Of a stretch of 64,000 bases of DNA, positions 10,881 through 23,692 are shown in pieces. The translations under genes and the position numbers were made by a program. Within the stretch, counting starts at the first letter, position 1. Every line of letters begins with the position of its first letter. This DNA comes from Bacteroidota bacterium. Its GTDB lineage: Bacteria; Bacteroidota; Ignavibacteria; Ignavibacteriales; SURF-24. The notes below the pieces were generated by a model. The model searched no databases. It saw nothing but the letters and a program-made list of their open reading frames with translations, and was not told the origin of the DNA. The stretch is from NCBI GenBank assembly GCA_030706145.1, contig JAUZPB010000004.1, positions 23,355-87,354 on the forward strand, read 5' to 3'.

Positions 10881-10932
10881 AAAAAAAAGAGAAAAGATAC
10901 TTAAGATTTTAAGAATCTTTATCTTCTTTTTG
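10881..10932 (-). terminator. Putative intrinsic terminator after TPR gene
   Basis: Minus strand reads AAGATAAAGATTCTTAAAATCTTAAGTATCTTTTCTCTTTTTTTT: imperfect hairpin followed by T-tract. Confidence 0.55.
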
Positions 10933-10952
10933 CATAATTACACATAAATAGT

Positions 10953-14073
<3,121 letters not shown>

Positions 14074-14301
14074 CTAATGTTTATTTAATATTAAAATTTT
14101 ATTGCAAATAGTAAAATACTCTCCGCACAAAAGAGTAAGTAGTACTCTGCGAAACCGAATATTCTTACATTAAAAAGAATTACTAAAAAATGCTAAAAGA
14201 GCTGCGAGCGGAGAACAGAAATATAGATTGTTAAATTGCAGGTCTAAATTTATCTAAAATTTTGGAAAAGTTCTACATGAAAAGGGAAATAATTGGGAAA
14301 T

Positions 14302-14366
14302 AATGAATGGCCTAAAAGAAATACCCGGCACAGAATAGTATAAACTGATTATAAATATTTCTATGC
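14302..14366 (-). terminator. Possible hairpin/terminator after apt
   Basis: Imperfect inverted repeat CCGGCAcAGAA...TTCTaTGCCGG in apt-pyrG intergenic region. Confidence 0.35.
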
Positions 14367-14396
14367 CGGCAATATTTTACCATATTTTGTTAAACA

Positions 14397-14927
14397 CTAT
14401 TCGCTATCATAGCTGATAAGTGATCTAATATCATACTTTTTAAGCTTTTCTCTTCCACTAAGAAAGCTTAATTCAACAAGAAAAGATATCTGAACGATCT
14501 CTCCGCCAAGTTTTTCTACTAACTTGCATGCAGCTTCCATAGTTCCGCCAGTAGCCAGTAGGTCATCGTGCATTAAAATCTTATCCCCTTTTTTAATAGC
14601 GTCAGCGTGTATTTCAATCGAATCAACTCCATATTCAAGGACATATGTCTCTTTTACCGTGTCACCAGGCAATTTACCAGGCTTTCTAATTGGCACAAAA
14701 CCCGCATCTAATTTTTCTGCAAGCAATCCACCAAAGACAAATCCTCTTGACTCTACACCAACAACCTTATCGATCTTTAAGCCTTTAGCAAACTCGAGTA
14801 ATTCGCTAAGTGCTTGTTTAAGAGCATCTTTATCTTGAAGCAGCGTTGTAATATCTTTGAATACGATCCCTTTTTTGGGAAAATCCGGGACACTTCTTAT
14901 ATACCGGGATAAATCTGTAATGACCAT
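14397..14927 (-). CDS. apt: Adenine phosphoribosyltransferase
   Basis: IRSVPDFPKKGIVFKDITTLL, VGVESRGFVFGG, HDDLLATGGTMEAA. Confidence 0.97.
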   Translation of the reverse strand: MVITDLSRYIRSVPDFPKKGIVFKDITTLLQDKDALKQALSELLEFAKGLKIDKVVGVESRGFVFGGLLAEKLDAGFVPIRKPGKLPGDTVKETYVLEYGVDSIEIHADAIKKGDKILMHDDLLATGGTMEAACKLVEKLGGEIVQISFLVELSFLSGREKLKKYDIRSLISYDSE

Positions 14928-15010
14928 TCAATCCTCTGAAATTAAATACGAAAGTTCAATTTTTAATTAAGTAAATTACCAAGGTTGAAGCACAAATAAA
15001 AACTCTTTCT

Positions 15011-16726
15011 TTAAACTTTCCTGCTGATTTTCCGTTTTAAGAATTTCCGAAAATCATTAATTTCATAGCAATTAATTACCTCTTCAGGTTGAAGTCCACC
15101 TTTTCTGGCCGTTCGAATTCCATATACAATATCTTTTATTCCTTCAGTAGAATGTGCATCAGGATTAATTGAGAAGATACACCCTTTCTCCCTTGCATAA
15201 TAGATCAATCTCCAATCCAGATCGAGTCTAAATGGGTTTGCATTTATCTCAAGAGCAACATTATTAGATGCACAGGCATCTATCACCTTTTGCATATAAA
15301 CATTATAGGCAGAACGAGATAAAAGAAGCCTACCGGTTGGATGACCAAGAAGATCTGTATTTGGGTTCTCAATAGCAGTAATTATTCTTTTTGTCATTTC
15401 ATCTTCCGTCATCTTGAATGAAGAATGAACTGAGGCGACAATAAACTCAAAATTCTTTAGGAAATCTTCCGAATAATCTAATTGACCATCTTTTAATATA
15501 TCACATTCAATTCCATGAAACAGCTTTATGCCAAGAGATTTTCTTAAGGACTGTATCTCTTCTTTCTGCTTAAGGACCCTTTCCTCATTTAATCCATTTG
15601 CATAAAATGCGGCTTTACTATGATCACAAATTACGGCAAATTCAAAGCCAAGAGCTTCAGCACTCTTAGACATTTCCATAATAGTATTTTGTCCATCAGA
15701 ATAGTTTGAATGAAAATGCAGTAATCCTTTGAAGTCCTTAATTGAAAGACGTGAATTATTCCGAAGTTCAGCAGGAGCTTCAAAATAGTTTACTTCCCTC
15801 ATCTCAGGAATAATAAATCCTACAGTAGAACCAATAAAGCTATTTTCATCTGTCTCTCCTTTTATATCATCTTCTTTTATTAAAGTCTTAATAAACTCTT
15901 CCGAGCCTGTAGTATGGAAAAGAAGTATCTCAAACTCACTTTTGGAAGTAGTGTAGTAGACAATAACCGGAAAGTCAGAATATTCATTTAATTCAAATCC
16001 CCCAGAAGCATCAGAACTAAAGTTTGGAAGTGTAGGTATCCTCTTGCTAATTTCAAACGTATCTTTGATCTCAAAACTTTCCTTTAATTCTTTTTCAAAC
16101 AACGACTTATCAGAAATTAGTATTAAAAATTCCAACTTTGATATTACTTCATTTGCTCTTCTATTTTCACCTGTAATTTCTATGCGGATAGAAGAAGAAA
16201 TCTTATTCAACTTATCAGTAATTTCAGCAGATCTTTTTTGAGCGATGTTCTGGAGTATCAGATTTCTATTAATATTAATTCGTTCAATTTCTTTTAGTAT
16301 GCTTTCCTGAGTCTTTTCACCAAAACCCTTAACTGAAGCAATCTGCCCGTCAAGACAAGCCGATTCAAGATCTTCAAGATTGTTAATTCCAAGCTCTGTG
16401 TAAAGGGTCTTTATCTTCTTAGCACCAAGCCCGTTAATTTTTAGAAGATCAAGAATACCAACAGGGACTTCAGATGTTACTGCATTGTATTCGCTAGAGA
16501 ATCCTTTTTCATAGTACTCATTTATTATTTGTAGCAGTCCTTTTCCAAGTCCTTTTACATTTTTTATTTCTCCGCTTTTAATAATGCTTTCAAGATCATC
16601 ATCAATTGCTCTAATGATATTTGCTCCATTACGGTAAGCATTTATTTTGAATGGATTATCTCCTTTAAATTCTAAGATTGAAGCAAGGTTATCTAAGAGA
16701 GTGACTAATTCTTTTTTTAACGACAT
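15011..16726 (-). CDS. polX: PolX-family protein (HhH + degenerate Pol X domain + PHP nuclease domain)
   Basis: HhH (KINGLGAKKIKTLY), PHP motifs HFHSNYSDG, CDHS, GIECDIL, SVHSSF, GHPTGRLL, NPDAHS. Polymerase catalytic Asp motif degenerate (see findings). Confidence 0.92.
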   Translation of the reverse strand: MSLKKELVTLLDNLASILEFKGDNPFKINAYRNGANIIRAIDDDLESIIKSGEIKNVKGLGKGLLQIINEYYEKGFSSEYNAVTSEVPVGILDLLKINGLGAKKIKTLYTELGINNLEDLESACLDGQIASVKGFGEKTQESILKEIERININRNLILQNIAQKRSAEITDKLNKISSSIRIEITGENRRANEVISKLEFLILISDKSLFEKELKESFEIKDTFEISKRIPTLPNFSSDASGGFELNEYSDFPVIVYYTTSKSEFEILLFHTTGSEEFIKTLIKEDDIKGETDENSFIGSTVGFIIPEMREVNYFEAPAELRNNSRLSIKDFKGLLHFHSNYSDGQNTIMEMSKSAEALGFEFAVICDHSKAAFYANGLNEERVLKQKEEIQSLRKSLGIKLFHGIECDILKDGQLDYSEDFLKNFEFIVASVHSSFKMTEDEMTKRIITAIENPNTDLLGHPTGRLLLSRSAYNVYMQKVIDACASNNVALEINANPFRLDLDWRLIYYAREKGCIFSINPDAHSTEGIKDIVYGIRTARKGGLQPEEVINCYEINDFRKFLKRKISRKV

Positions 16727-16797
16727 AATTAATCCTAAAATTAAATTTAGAGACTACAAATAAAGAAAAAAGGTTAAAGATATGACGATTTCGAGTA

Positions 16798-17406
16798 TTA
16801 TTTAAAGTTACTTATAATTAGACTCATTTGAAAGTATGTAAGAGTGAATCCCAGTACAGATCCAGCTATTACCTGTGCAAGAGTGTGTCTTTTTAGTTCT
16901 ATTCTAGACCATCCCACCATTAGAAGCAAAGCTAAAAAGAAGAGTCCTTTTGGACCTATTGAAAAAGTGATGGCACCTAGTGGGCCCGCAACGCCCAGGG
17001 CATGGGCACTTATTTTCCAATGCTTATTTATAAAAATGACTATTAAGGTATTTGAGATGTAGCAGAACCAGAAACTGGAAGTAACAATGTTTACTTTGAA
17101 GAAAACCAGAATTATCCAGCCCACAATAAATGTCAGTACAGCAATAAAATATGGCACCGTTCGTTCTTCTTTTACTGAAGCATCCAAATCAATAATTTTC
17201 CCTTTTTTTCTAAAGTAAAAGAACATTATTGTTGGGGAAATAAAGCCGAAAATATAAGAAACTGCAAGAACAGTCATTTTATTTATAAATGACTGTTCAT
17301 AGTAAAAAGCAAAGAAAGTAAAAATTATGATTAGCAGACTTGGAGGAACAAACAAAGTTGATATTACTCTAGCAGCTAAAGTTGCCTTAGATTTCTCTTT
17401 TAACAT
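16798..17406 (-). CDS. PAP2-like membrane phosphatase family protein
   Basis: KISAHALGVAGPLGA and SRIELKRHTLAQVIAGSVLG resemble PAP2 motifs; polytopic. Confidence 0.7.
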   Translation of the reverse strand: MLKEKSKATLAARVISTLFVPPSLLIIIFTFFAFYYEQSFINKMTVLAVSYIFGFISPTIMFFYFRKKGKIIDLDASVKEERTVPYFIAVLTFIVGWIILVFFKVNIVTSSFWFCYISNTLIVIFINKHWKISAHALGVAGPLGAITFSIGPKGLFFLALLLMVGWSRIELKRHTLAQVIAGSVLGFTLTYFQMSLIISNFK

Positions 17407-17426
17407 TATTCTCTCAGAGCTGGAAC

Positions 17427-17987
17427 TTATGCCTGGCCAGGTGTATTTTTCAAATTGCCATTAGCCAGATCTAAAACTGATTTAAGACTAATTTTCGTTT
17501 CGTTATCGTTATGCTGAAGATGATCTTCTTCCATTCTATCAACGAACAAAATGCCATCAAGATGATCTAATTCATGCTGGATACATCTTGCCATTGGACC
17601 TTTTCTCTCAATAATATTTTCTTTCCCAAAACGGTCAAAGTATTTAAGCTTAACATATTCAGCTCTTGGAACTTTACCAAAATAGCCTGGAAGCGAAAGG
17701 CAACCTTCAAAATCAACTTTTTTACCTTTTGAAAGTAATATCTCAGGATTTATTAGCTCTATATATTCATCCTGGTAGTCTATTACGACTATTCTTTTTA
17801 GAATGCCTAGCTGCGGAGCAGCTAAAGCAGCACCGTCGTCTCTGCTATGAAGCGTTACTTTCATTGAATCTACAAGTAACTGAAGTTTACTATGAAATAC
17901 TGTTACGGGTTTTGCAGCTTGTCTAAGTACTGGATCACCAAACTTCAGAATTTTTAATTTTTTTGCTAATTTTTTTTCTACGATCAT
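17427..17987 (-). CDS. def: Peptide deformylase
   Basis: ALAAPQLG, EGCLSLPG, QHELDHLDG. Confidence 0.97.
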   Translation of the reverse strand: MIVEKKLAKKLKILKFGDPVLRQAAKPVTVFHSKLQLLVDSMKVTLHSRDDGAALAAPQLGILKRIVVIDYQDEYIELINPEILLSKGKKVDFEGCLSLPGYFGKVPRAEYVKLKYFDRFGKENIIERKGPMARCIQHELDHLDGILFVDRMEEDHLQHNDNETKISLKSVLDLANGNLKNTPGQA

Positions 17988-17994
17988 TTTTTTA

Positions 17995-19020
17995 TTAACC
18001 TTCAGTAATCCTAAGGGATTCCCCTAGTGGATCTATTTGTTTATCATTATAGATTTTTAGTTCTTCCATATAGCAGAGCAGTCTTTCTTCAATTGGTTTA
18101 TATTCAATAAGCTTCATCATTTCCTGGCGTATTTGAGAAACGCCGTATAAACCTTTCAAATAAGAAGAATAATACTTTCTGAATTCCAGAACAGCTCTTC
18201 TTTCGCCCTTGATCTCTATTGATTCCTTTAAGTGCCTTAGAGCTGTAGTGATCCTGATCTCAGGAGTAAGAGTAAGAGAGACAAAACCCTGAGAAAGTAT
18301 TTCCTTTGCTTCCTGAAAGATCCAAGGATTTGCTATAGCTCCTCTAGCAATCATAACAGCATCGGCTTTAGTAGAGTCAAAGACTTTCTTAACGTCCTCA
18401 GCACTGAAAACACCTCCATTAAGAGCAACCGGAATATCAACAACTTCCTTTACCCTGTCAATCCATTCCCAATCAGGGTCACCAGAGTGTCCCATTTGTC
18501 TTGTTCGGCAATGAATTGTTAATGCTTTAGCTCCAACATCTTCAAGCCTCTTAGCTATCTCGACGATCATTATACTATCATTATCCCATCCTATTCTGGT
18601 TTTAACCGTAACAGGAAGGCTAACCGAATCAACGATCTCTTTGACCATTTTTTGCAGGTATGGTGGGTCCTTTAATAGTCCTGCACCAGCTCCTCTGTTA
18701 GCAACTTTTTTGACCCAGCATCCTGCGTTAATATCAATAAGGTCCGGGTTTTCTCTTTCAGCAATTTTTGCAGCAGAGACCATAGACTCAAGGTTTTCAC
18801 CATAGATCTGAATTCCAACAGGTCTTTCGCTTTCAGTGATCTTAAGTTTCTTGTGTGTTTTTTCCACAGAACGAATCAGACCTTCAGAATTAACGAATTC
18901 TGTATAGACAACATCGGCACCAAATCCTTTACAAACATTTCTAAATGAAATATCAGTCACATCTTCCATTGGGGCCAGCAATAAAGCCTTATCAATTTGA
19001 ATTGAACCAACTTTGAACAT
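17995..19020 (-). CDS. dusB: tRNA-dihydrouridine synthase
   Basis: LAPMEDVTDISFR, DINAGCWVKKVANRGAGAGLL, TVKTRIGWD, HCRTRQMGHSG, MIARGAIANPWIF. Confidence 0.93.
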   Translation of the reverse strand: MFKVGSIQIDKALLLAPMEDVTDISFRNVCKGFGADVVYTEFVNSEGLIRSVEKTHKKLKITESERPVGIQIYGENLESMVSAAKIAERENPDLIDINAGCWVKKVANRGAGAGLLKDPPYLQKMVKEIVDSVSLPVTVKTRIGWDNDSIMIVEIAKRLEDVGAKALTIHCRTRQMGHSGDPDWEWIDRVKEVVDIPVALNGGVFSAEDVKKVFDSTKADAVMIARGAIANPWIFQEAKEILSQGFVSLTLTPEIRITTALRHLKESIEIKGERRAVLEFRKYYSSYLKGLYGVSQIRQEMMKLIEYKPIEERLLCYMEELKIYNDKQIDPLGESLRITEG

Positions 19021-20258
19021 TAAAACTCTCTTCCAATATTTTCTTTTATAATAATTTTTTCTGCCTCACCATGGCTCTGAAGTACAAATTTTTTCGAATT
19101 AAATAAATAAAGGCAGAATAAAAACGTAAGGACCATAAATGCTCCGCCGGTCAGAAATGGGAACTGAAAGCCCAGAAAATCAAAGGCAAATCCGCCCCAT
19201 AGAGGACCTAATACACGGGCAAAGGCAGAAAGGGACTGATTTAGGCCAAGAATTGCCCCCTGCTCTTTTTCTGGTGAATATTTTGATACCATGCTAAGTA
19301 AAGTTGGCTGTAGAATACCTGTGCCCAAAGAAAGCACACACATTACAATGGCTAAACCAAGGAAATTTCCACCATAAGGAATCAGACCAAGTCCGAATAT
19401 CAAAATAAACGTACCTGCTAAGATAAGGAATTTTTCCGAAATTTTTTCACTAAGAATTCGTATGAGCCCTCCTTGTATCAAGGCTCCTGAAATTCCCATA
19501 ATTCCAAAAAGATATCCTGTTTGCTGATCTGTAAAATGATAATGTTTATAGCTTAATAGAGCAAACGTGCCATAAATATTTGCTCCAGAAAATGTCACAA
19601 TGAAGAACAAAAAAACGAGTGAACCAATTTCCGGGTGGCTAAGAACACTTTTAGTAAAATGTAAATCAAATATTTTCAGATCACGAAGCTTAAGTTTTCC
19701 TTCACTCTTTTGGACAGTTTCTTTAAGGAATAAGAATGTAAAAGCCAGAGCCGTTAATGAAAATCCAGCACTTACAAAGCCAACTACCTGATAGCCAAAG
19801 TGAGAAAGGATGCCACCTACAAATGGTCCGAATACAAAGCCAAGGCTAAAGGCAACGCCTATCATTCCCATTCCTTTGGTTCTCTCATGCTTTTCAGTTA
19901 TATCAGCAATATAAGCCTGAGCTACGCCAATATTACTTCCTCCAAATCCTCCCATTAGTCGTGAAATAAAGAGCATTAAATAGGAATGAGAGAAACTAAA
20001 TATTATGTATGAAATGCACGTCGATGAAAGAGAAATAAGTATTAATGGACGCCGGCCAAATTTATCTGATAATTTCCCAAGTATTGGATTAAAAATAAAT
20101 TGTACAAGTGAAAAAACTGCAAAGAGAATACCTATAGCGAAATCTGAAACGTGTATTTCCTTGCTAGCAAAAGTCGGTAAAATAGGGATAAGCAGACCAA
20201 AACCTAAAAGATCAATGAATACTGTCATAAAGATAGTCATCAGTGAAGTTTTTTTCAT
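19020..20258 (-). CDS. MFS transporter (DHA1/TetA-like)
   Basis: 12-TM-type protein; GKLSDKFGRRPLILISL motif A. Confidence 0.85.
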   Translation of the reverse strand: MKKTSLMTIFMTVFIDLLGFGLLIPILPTFASKEIHVSDFAIGILFAVFSLVQFIFNPILGKLSDKFGRRPLILISLSSTCISYIIFSFSHSYLMLFISRLMGGFGGSNIGVAQAYIADITEKHERTKGMGMIGVAFSLGFVFGPFVGGILSHFGYQVVGFVSAGFSLTALAFTFLFLKETVQKSEGKLKLRDLKIFDLHFTKSVLSHPEIGSLVFLFFIVTFSGANIYGTFALLSYKHYHFTDQQTGYLFGIMGISGALIQGGLIRILSEKISEKFLILAGTFILIFGLGLIPYGGNFLGLAIVMCVLSLGTGILQPTLLSMVSKYSPEKEQGAILGLNQSLSAFARVLGPLWGGFAFDFLGFQFPFLTGGAFMVLTFLFCLYLFNSKKFVLQSHGEAEKIIIKENIGREF

Positions 20259-20261
20259 ATG

Positions 20262-21278
20262 TTATTTATCCAATTTCTTTAAGATTGCATTTGTTAATTC
20301 CTTAGTTCCAACATAATTAAGAGGATTAATATCCTTAGTAACATACTTACCTTCAGCAATAACAGATGCAACAGCTCTTTCAATTCTTTGAGCAGCTTCA
20401 ATTTCACCAATATGTTCAAGCAGCATAACAGAAGCAAGAATTATTGCAGCGGGGTTAGCTAAATTTTTTCCGGCAATATCAGGAGCAGAGCCATGGACAG
20501 CCTCATAAATTCCAACATCGGGTCCCAGATTTGCCCCTGGAGCCATACCCAATCCCCCAACAAGTCCGCTTGCCAGATCAGAGAGAATGTCGCCAAATAG
20601 ATTAGTAGTAACAATAACATCGAACTGATAAGGATTCAATACCATCTGCATTGCCATATTATCAATTATTTTATCATTGAATTCCAGATCCGGGTACTCT
20701 TTTGCAATCTCTCTTGCAACATCCAGAAACAGACCGCTTGTATATTTAAGTATATTAGCCTTATGAACTGCTGTTACCTTCTTTCTCCCCTTCTTCATGG
20801 CCTGGTCAAAAGCATATCGAAGAATTCTCTCGCATCCTCTTCGCGTAACAATCCCGATTGTTTCTGCTGCTGAGCGTGAACTATCAATGTAATGTTCAAT
20901 GCCCGAATAAAACTCCTCCAGGTTCTCTCTGAAAATTATTAAGTCAATGTGGTCGTACAGAGTTTTAATCCCAGGATATGTCTTTGCGGGTCTGACATTT
21001 GCATAAAGATCAAATTCTTTTCTTAAAGCAACATTTATGCTTCTGAAGCCTTTGCCAACAGGTGTAGTTAATGGTCCTTTTAGTGCAATTTTTGTTCTTG
21101 CTATTGAGTCCAGTGTCTCTTGTGGCAGAGGATCTTTATATTTTTCAATTGCAGAAAGTCCGGCTGGCTGCATATCCCATGTTATCTTAACTCCTGCATG
21201 CTCTATTACCTTTACGGCTGCGTCAGTAATATCTGGTCCAATACCATCTCCCTGTATAAGGGTGAATTCGTAACTCAA
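20262..21278 (-). CDS. NAD(P)-dependent isocitrate/isopropylmalate dehydrogenase family protein (probably isocitrate dehydrogenase)
   Basis: [70 protein letters not shown]. Start reassigned to TTG at 21276-21278 with SD ACAGGAG about 7 nt upstream; the ORF start at 21425 adds 49 unlikely residues. Confidence 0.92.
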   Translation of the reverse strand: MSYEFTLIQGDGIGPDITDAAVKVIEHAGVKITWDMQPAGLSAIEKYKDPLPQETLDSIARTKIALKGPLTTPVGKGFRSINVALRKEFDLYANVRPAKTYPGIKTLYDHIDLIIFRENLEEFYSGIEHYIDSSRSAAETIGIVTRRGCERILRYAFDQAMKKGRKKVTAVHKANILKYTSGLFLDVAREIAKEYPDLEFNDKIIDNMAMQMVLNPYQFDVIVTTNLFGDILSDLASGLVGGLGMAPGANLGPDVGIYEAVHGSAPDIAGKNLANPAAIILASVMLLEHIGEIEAAQRIERAVASVIAEGKYVTKDINPLNYVGTKELTNAILKKLDK

Positions 21279-21570
21279 AGTATACTCCTGTAATTCAGAT
21301 TTAGAAAAATAGTTATTGTTTATATAGTAAGATATTAAAAATGGATGATAAATTCGTAACATCTGCCAATGGAAATAACTTTTATATACCTTAAATAGTT
21401 CAAAAAAACAAAAGCTATTTCTCAATAGGATTTGGTTTTTACTTAAGCTTTAGTTTTGGAAATAGACAACTTGACTAAATCGATATAATACTTTATTCTA
21501 TACAAAAAGGCACGTATAAAAATTTCAACTATTCTATTAAATAAAATCCATTTCTAGGAGGAAAAACAAC

Positions 21571-22056
21571 ATGTTTAAAAGAAAGCAAAGTCGCGAGGAA
21601 CAGATAGTGATCGGCTTTCTGGTTGGCGGTATAATCGGGAGCCTGGCTTCTTTTCTTTTCACCCCTATAAAAGGAAAAGATCTTCGGAAGGAGATAAAGG
21701 ATGATGTGGGAGATTATCTGCATAAAGCAAAAGAACAGAGTCAGAAGATTTATAATGAAACAAAAGTACTGTCAAACTCGATGATTGACCGTGCGCAAAA
21801 TGTTTTTGAGTTATCAAGACATTATGCCTCTGGTGTTTTGGATGTGCCTCGTGATAACGTTGAAAAGGAAATTTCACGCTTAAGAAAAGCTGTCAACGCT
21901 GCAGTTGATGCATACAAGACATCTCAAACAGAAGCATCAACAGCAGGAGAAGAAAATCTTGAAACTGCCACAACACAGGTAAATGAAACCTTTGAAGATT
22001 ACAATGATGAGACTCTCCCTAAGCAACAAGGCATGGGAAGACGTGAGGTCCATTAA
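21571..22056 (+). CDS. YtxH domain-containing protein
   Basis: GFLVGGIIGSLASFLFTPIKGKDLRKEIKDDV; strong SD AGGAGG upstream. Confidence 0.88.
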   Translation: MFKRKQSREEQIVIGFLVGGIIGSLASFLFTPIKGKDLRKEIKDDVGDYLHKAKEQSQKIYNETKVLSNSMIDRAQNVFELSRHYASGVLDVPRDNVEKEISRLRKAVNAAVDAYKTSQTEASTAGEENLETATTQVNETFEDYNDETLPKQQGMGRREVH

Positions 22057-22160
22057 AAAGTTAATGATTAAAATAAACAAATAGTTGTATTAACTATTAT
22101 TTCCAAAAAAAGCACAACTACTAAATCATAAGCCACTAAATAATAAGCAGCGATTATTAT

Positions 22161-22236
22161 AGTGCAGACTCAAAGCAAACTAAAGTATATTATTTTACCA
22201 GTAATATAAATTATTGCCATGGTCTGCACTTTTGTG
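22161..22236 (+). other. Structured intergenic element (nested inverted repeats, T-rich tail)
   Basis: Outer arms AGTGCAGACT (22161-22170) / GGTCTGCACT (22221-22230); inner arms TATATTA (22186-22192) / TAATATA (22202-22208); followed by TTTGTG. Confidence 0.5.
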
Positions 22237-22461
22237 AAAATTGCTCAACTCTCTCTCCCTTTCCTTTATCTCATTATGTGCACATATTCTTAGTTTACAG
22301 AAGTAATTTCATTAATCATTGCTGCTTCCTAAAGAACTGCTGGAAATTTAAGAACATTTATCAGCAAATTTATGCATTTTTATAACTTACAATAATTTTC
22401 TGCTCGTAGCAGCCGTTATTAGTGTAACCATTATTAGTATGGTGCCGTCTAAATAGCACTT

Positions 22462-22477
22462 TATATACAAGTATATA
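22462..22477. promoter_or_regulatory. Short inverted repeat upstream of repeat-protein gene
   Basis: TATATAC-AA-GTATATA, 24 bp before ATG at 22501. Confidence 0.3.
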
Positions 22478-22500
22478 CTTTCTTAATTTCGGAGAATAAA

Positions 22501-23631
22501 ATGCGAAAACATCTACTGCTCTACTTTTTCTTTTTAACTTCCATTATTTTTGGCCAGCAGCAGGATTCTATACCATTTACACATAGTTATTTCCAGTTAG
22601 GGGCAAGCAACTCCGGATTAGTATTTGGTAATTCCGGTTATTCATCTGGTATTAGGATAAACTGGAGTGACAAGCATCTTGAGGAAATAAACGGAATAAA
22701 CATTACTTTATGGAATTCCAGTGATAATTCTAACGGAACAATAAACGGACTTGCTTTAGGAATTGTTGGTCCTTCGGCAGATAGAATAAATGGTGTTGCG
22801 CTTGGAACTGCAGCTGTGGTAGCCGGAAGCAGCCTAAATGGGATAAGCATTGGAGGTCTGGCTGTAATCTCAGAAGGAACAGCAAAAGGTATTAAGGTTG
22901 GCGGACTTGCTGTAATAAGTAACTCAGATCTTCGTGGGATAGCTTTTGGCGGGCTTGCAACAGTGTCGAGTGGGTCGGCTATGGGCATTATTATTTCAGG
23001 GTTTGCTAATGTTACAGATGAGAGTATAAGCGGTTTAAATGTCTCAGGTTTAGCTTCAATTAGCAAAGGCTCTGCTAGCGGAATTAACTTTGGTGGACTA
23101 GCTTTGATCTCTAATGAAGATCTGTCAGGAATAAATCTTAGTTCCTTAGCAAACATTGCCGATGGTAATTCAACCGGTCTGAACTTAAGTGGTCTTGCAA
23201 ATATATCCAATGGTTCACTTACCGGAATTAATTTTGGCGGATTGGCTCTTATTGGCAATGATGGAGTTCAGGGAATAAATATATCGGGAGCTGCCATTAT
23301 TTCGGGTAAAGAGGATATAACTGGATTGAACCTTACTGTAGGGGCTATTCAATGTGCAAATTCAATTACAGGAATAAATATAGCTGGATATAGATTAAAG
23401 GCATCTGAAATAACCGGTCTAAATATTTCCGGAGTAATGAATAAAGCTGATATTATGACAGGACTTTCAGTTGCACTTTATAACAGAGCATATGATACGC
23501 AAACGGGACTTTCAATCGGGATCTTTAATCATGCAGATAATTTAGATGGCGTTCAGTTAGGACTAATAAACTATGCTGGAAACAATTCAGGGATATTAAA
23601 GATCCTCCCTTTTATAAATGCCCATTTTTAA
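22501..23631 (+). CDS. Predicted secreted solenoid protein with ~16-residue tandem repeats (LA_2272-like surface repeat resemblance)
   Basis: Signal peptide MRKHLLLYFFFLTSIIFG; about 18 units of form GINFGGLALISNEDLS; C-term VQLGLINYAGNNSGILKILPFINAHF. Confidence 0.8.
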   Translation: MRKHLLLYFFFLTSIIFGQQQDSIPFTHSYFQLGASNSGLVFGNSGYSSGIRINWSDKHLEEINGINITLWNSSDNSNGTINGLALGIVGPSADRINGVALGTAAVVAGSSLNGISIGGLAVISEGTAKGIKVGGLAVISNSDLRGIAFGGLATVSSGSAMGIIISGFANVTDESISGLNVSGLASISKGSASGINFGGLALISNEDLSGINLSSLANIADGNSTGLNLSGLANISNGSLTGINFGGLALIGNDGVQGINISGAAIISGKEDITGLNLTVGAIQCANSITGINIAGYRLKASEITGLNISGVMNKADIMTGLSVALYNRAYDTQTGLSIGIFNHADNLDGVQLGLINYAGNNSGILKILPFINAHF

Positions 23632-23645
23632 ACAATAGAAAATAT

Positions 23646-23678
23646 TTCAGGGCTGAAATTTAATAATTCAGCCCTGAA
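23646..23678. terminator. Perfect bidirectional hairpin between convergent genes
   Basis: TTCAGGGCTGAA-9 nt-TTCAGCCCTGAA (12 bp perfect stem). Confidence 0.8.
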
Positions 23679-23692
23679 TTCAAAGAAATACT

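Noticed and set aside
19020-20258. MFS gene as a tetracycline resistance determinant
   Set aside because: General DHA1-type motifs only; housekeeping neighbours and no mobile-element context
22638-23258. 206 aa antisense ORF opposite the repeat protein
   Set aside because: Pro/Ile-rich repeats are the reverse complement of the Gly-rich repeat; no ribosome-binding site or family resemblance
22501-23631. CRISPR array or DNA minisatellite
   Set aside because: The periodicity is at protein level within one open frame with signal peptide; the 48 nt units are diverged in DNA and have no repeat-spacer structure
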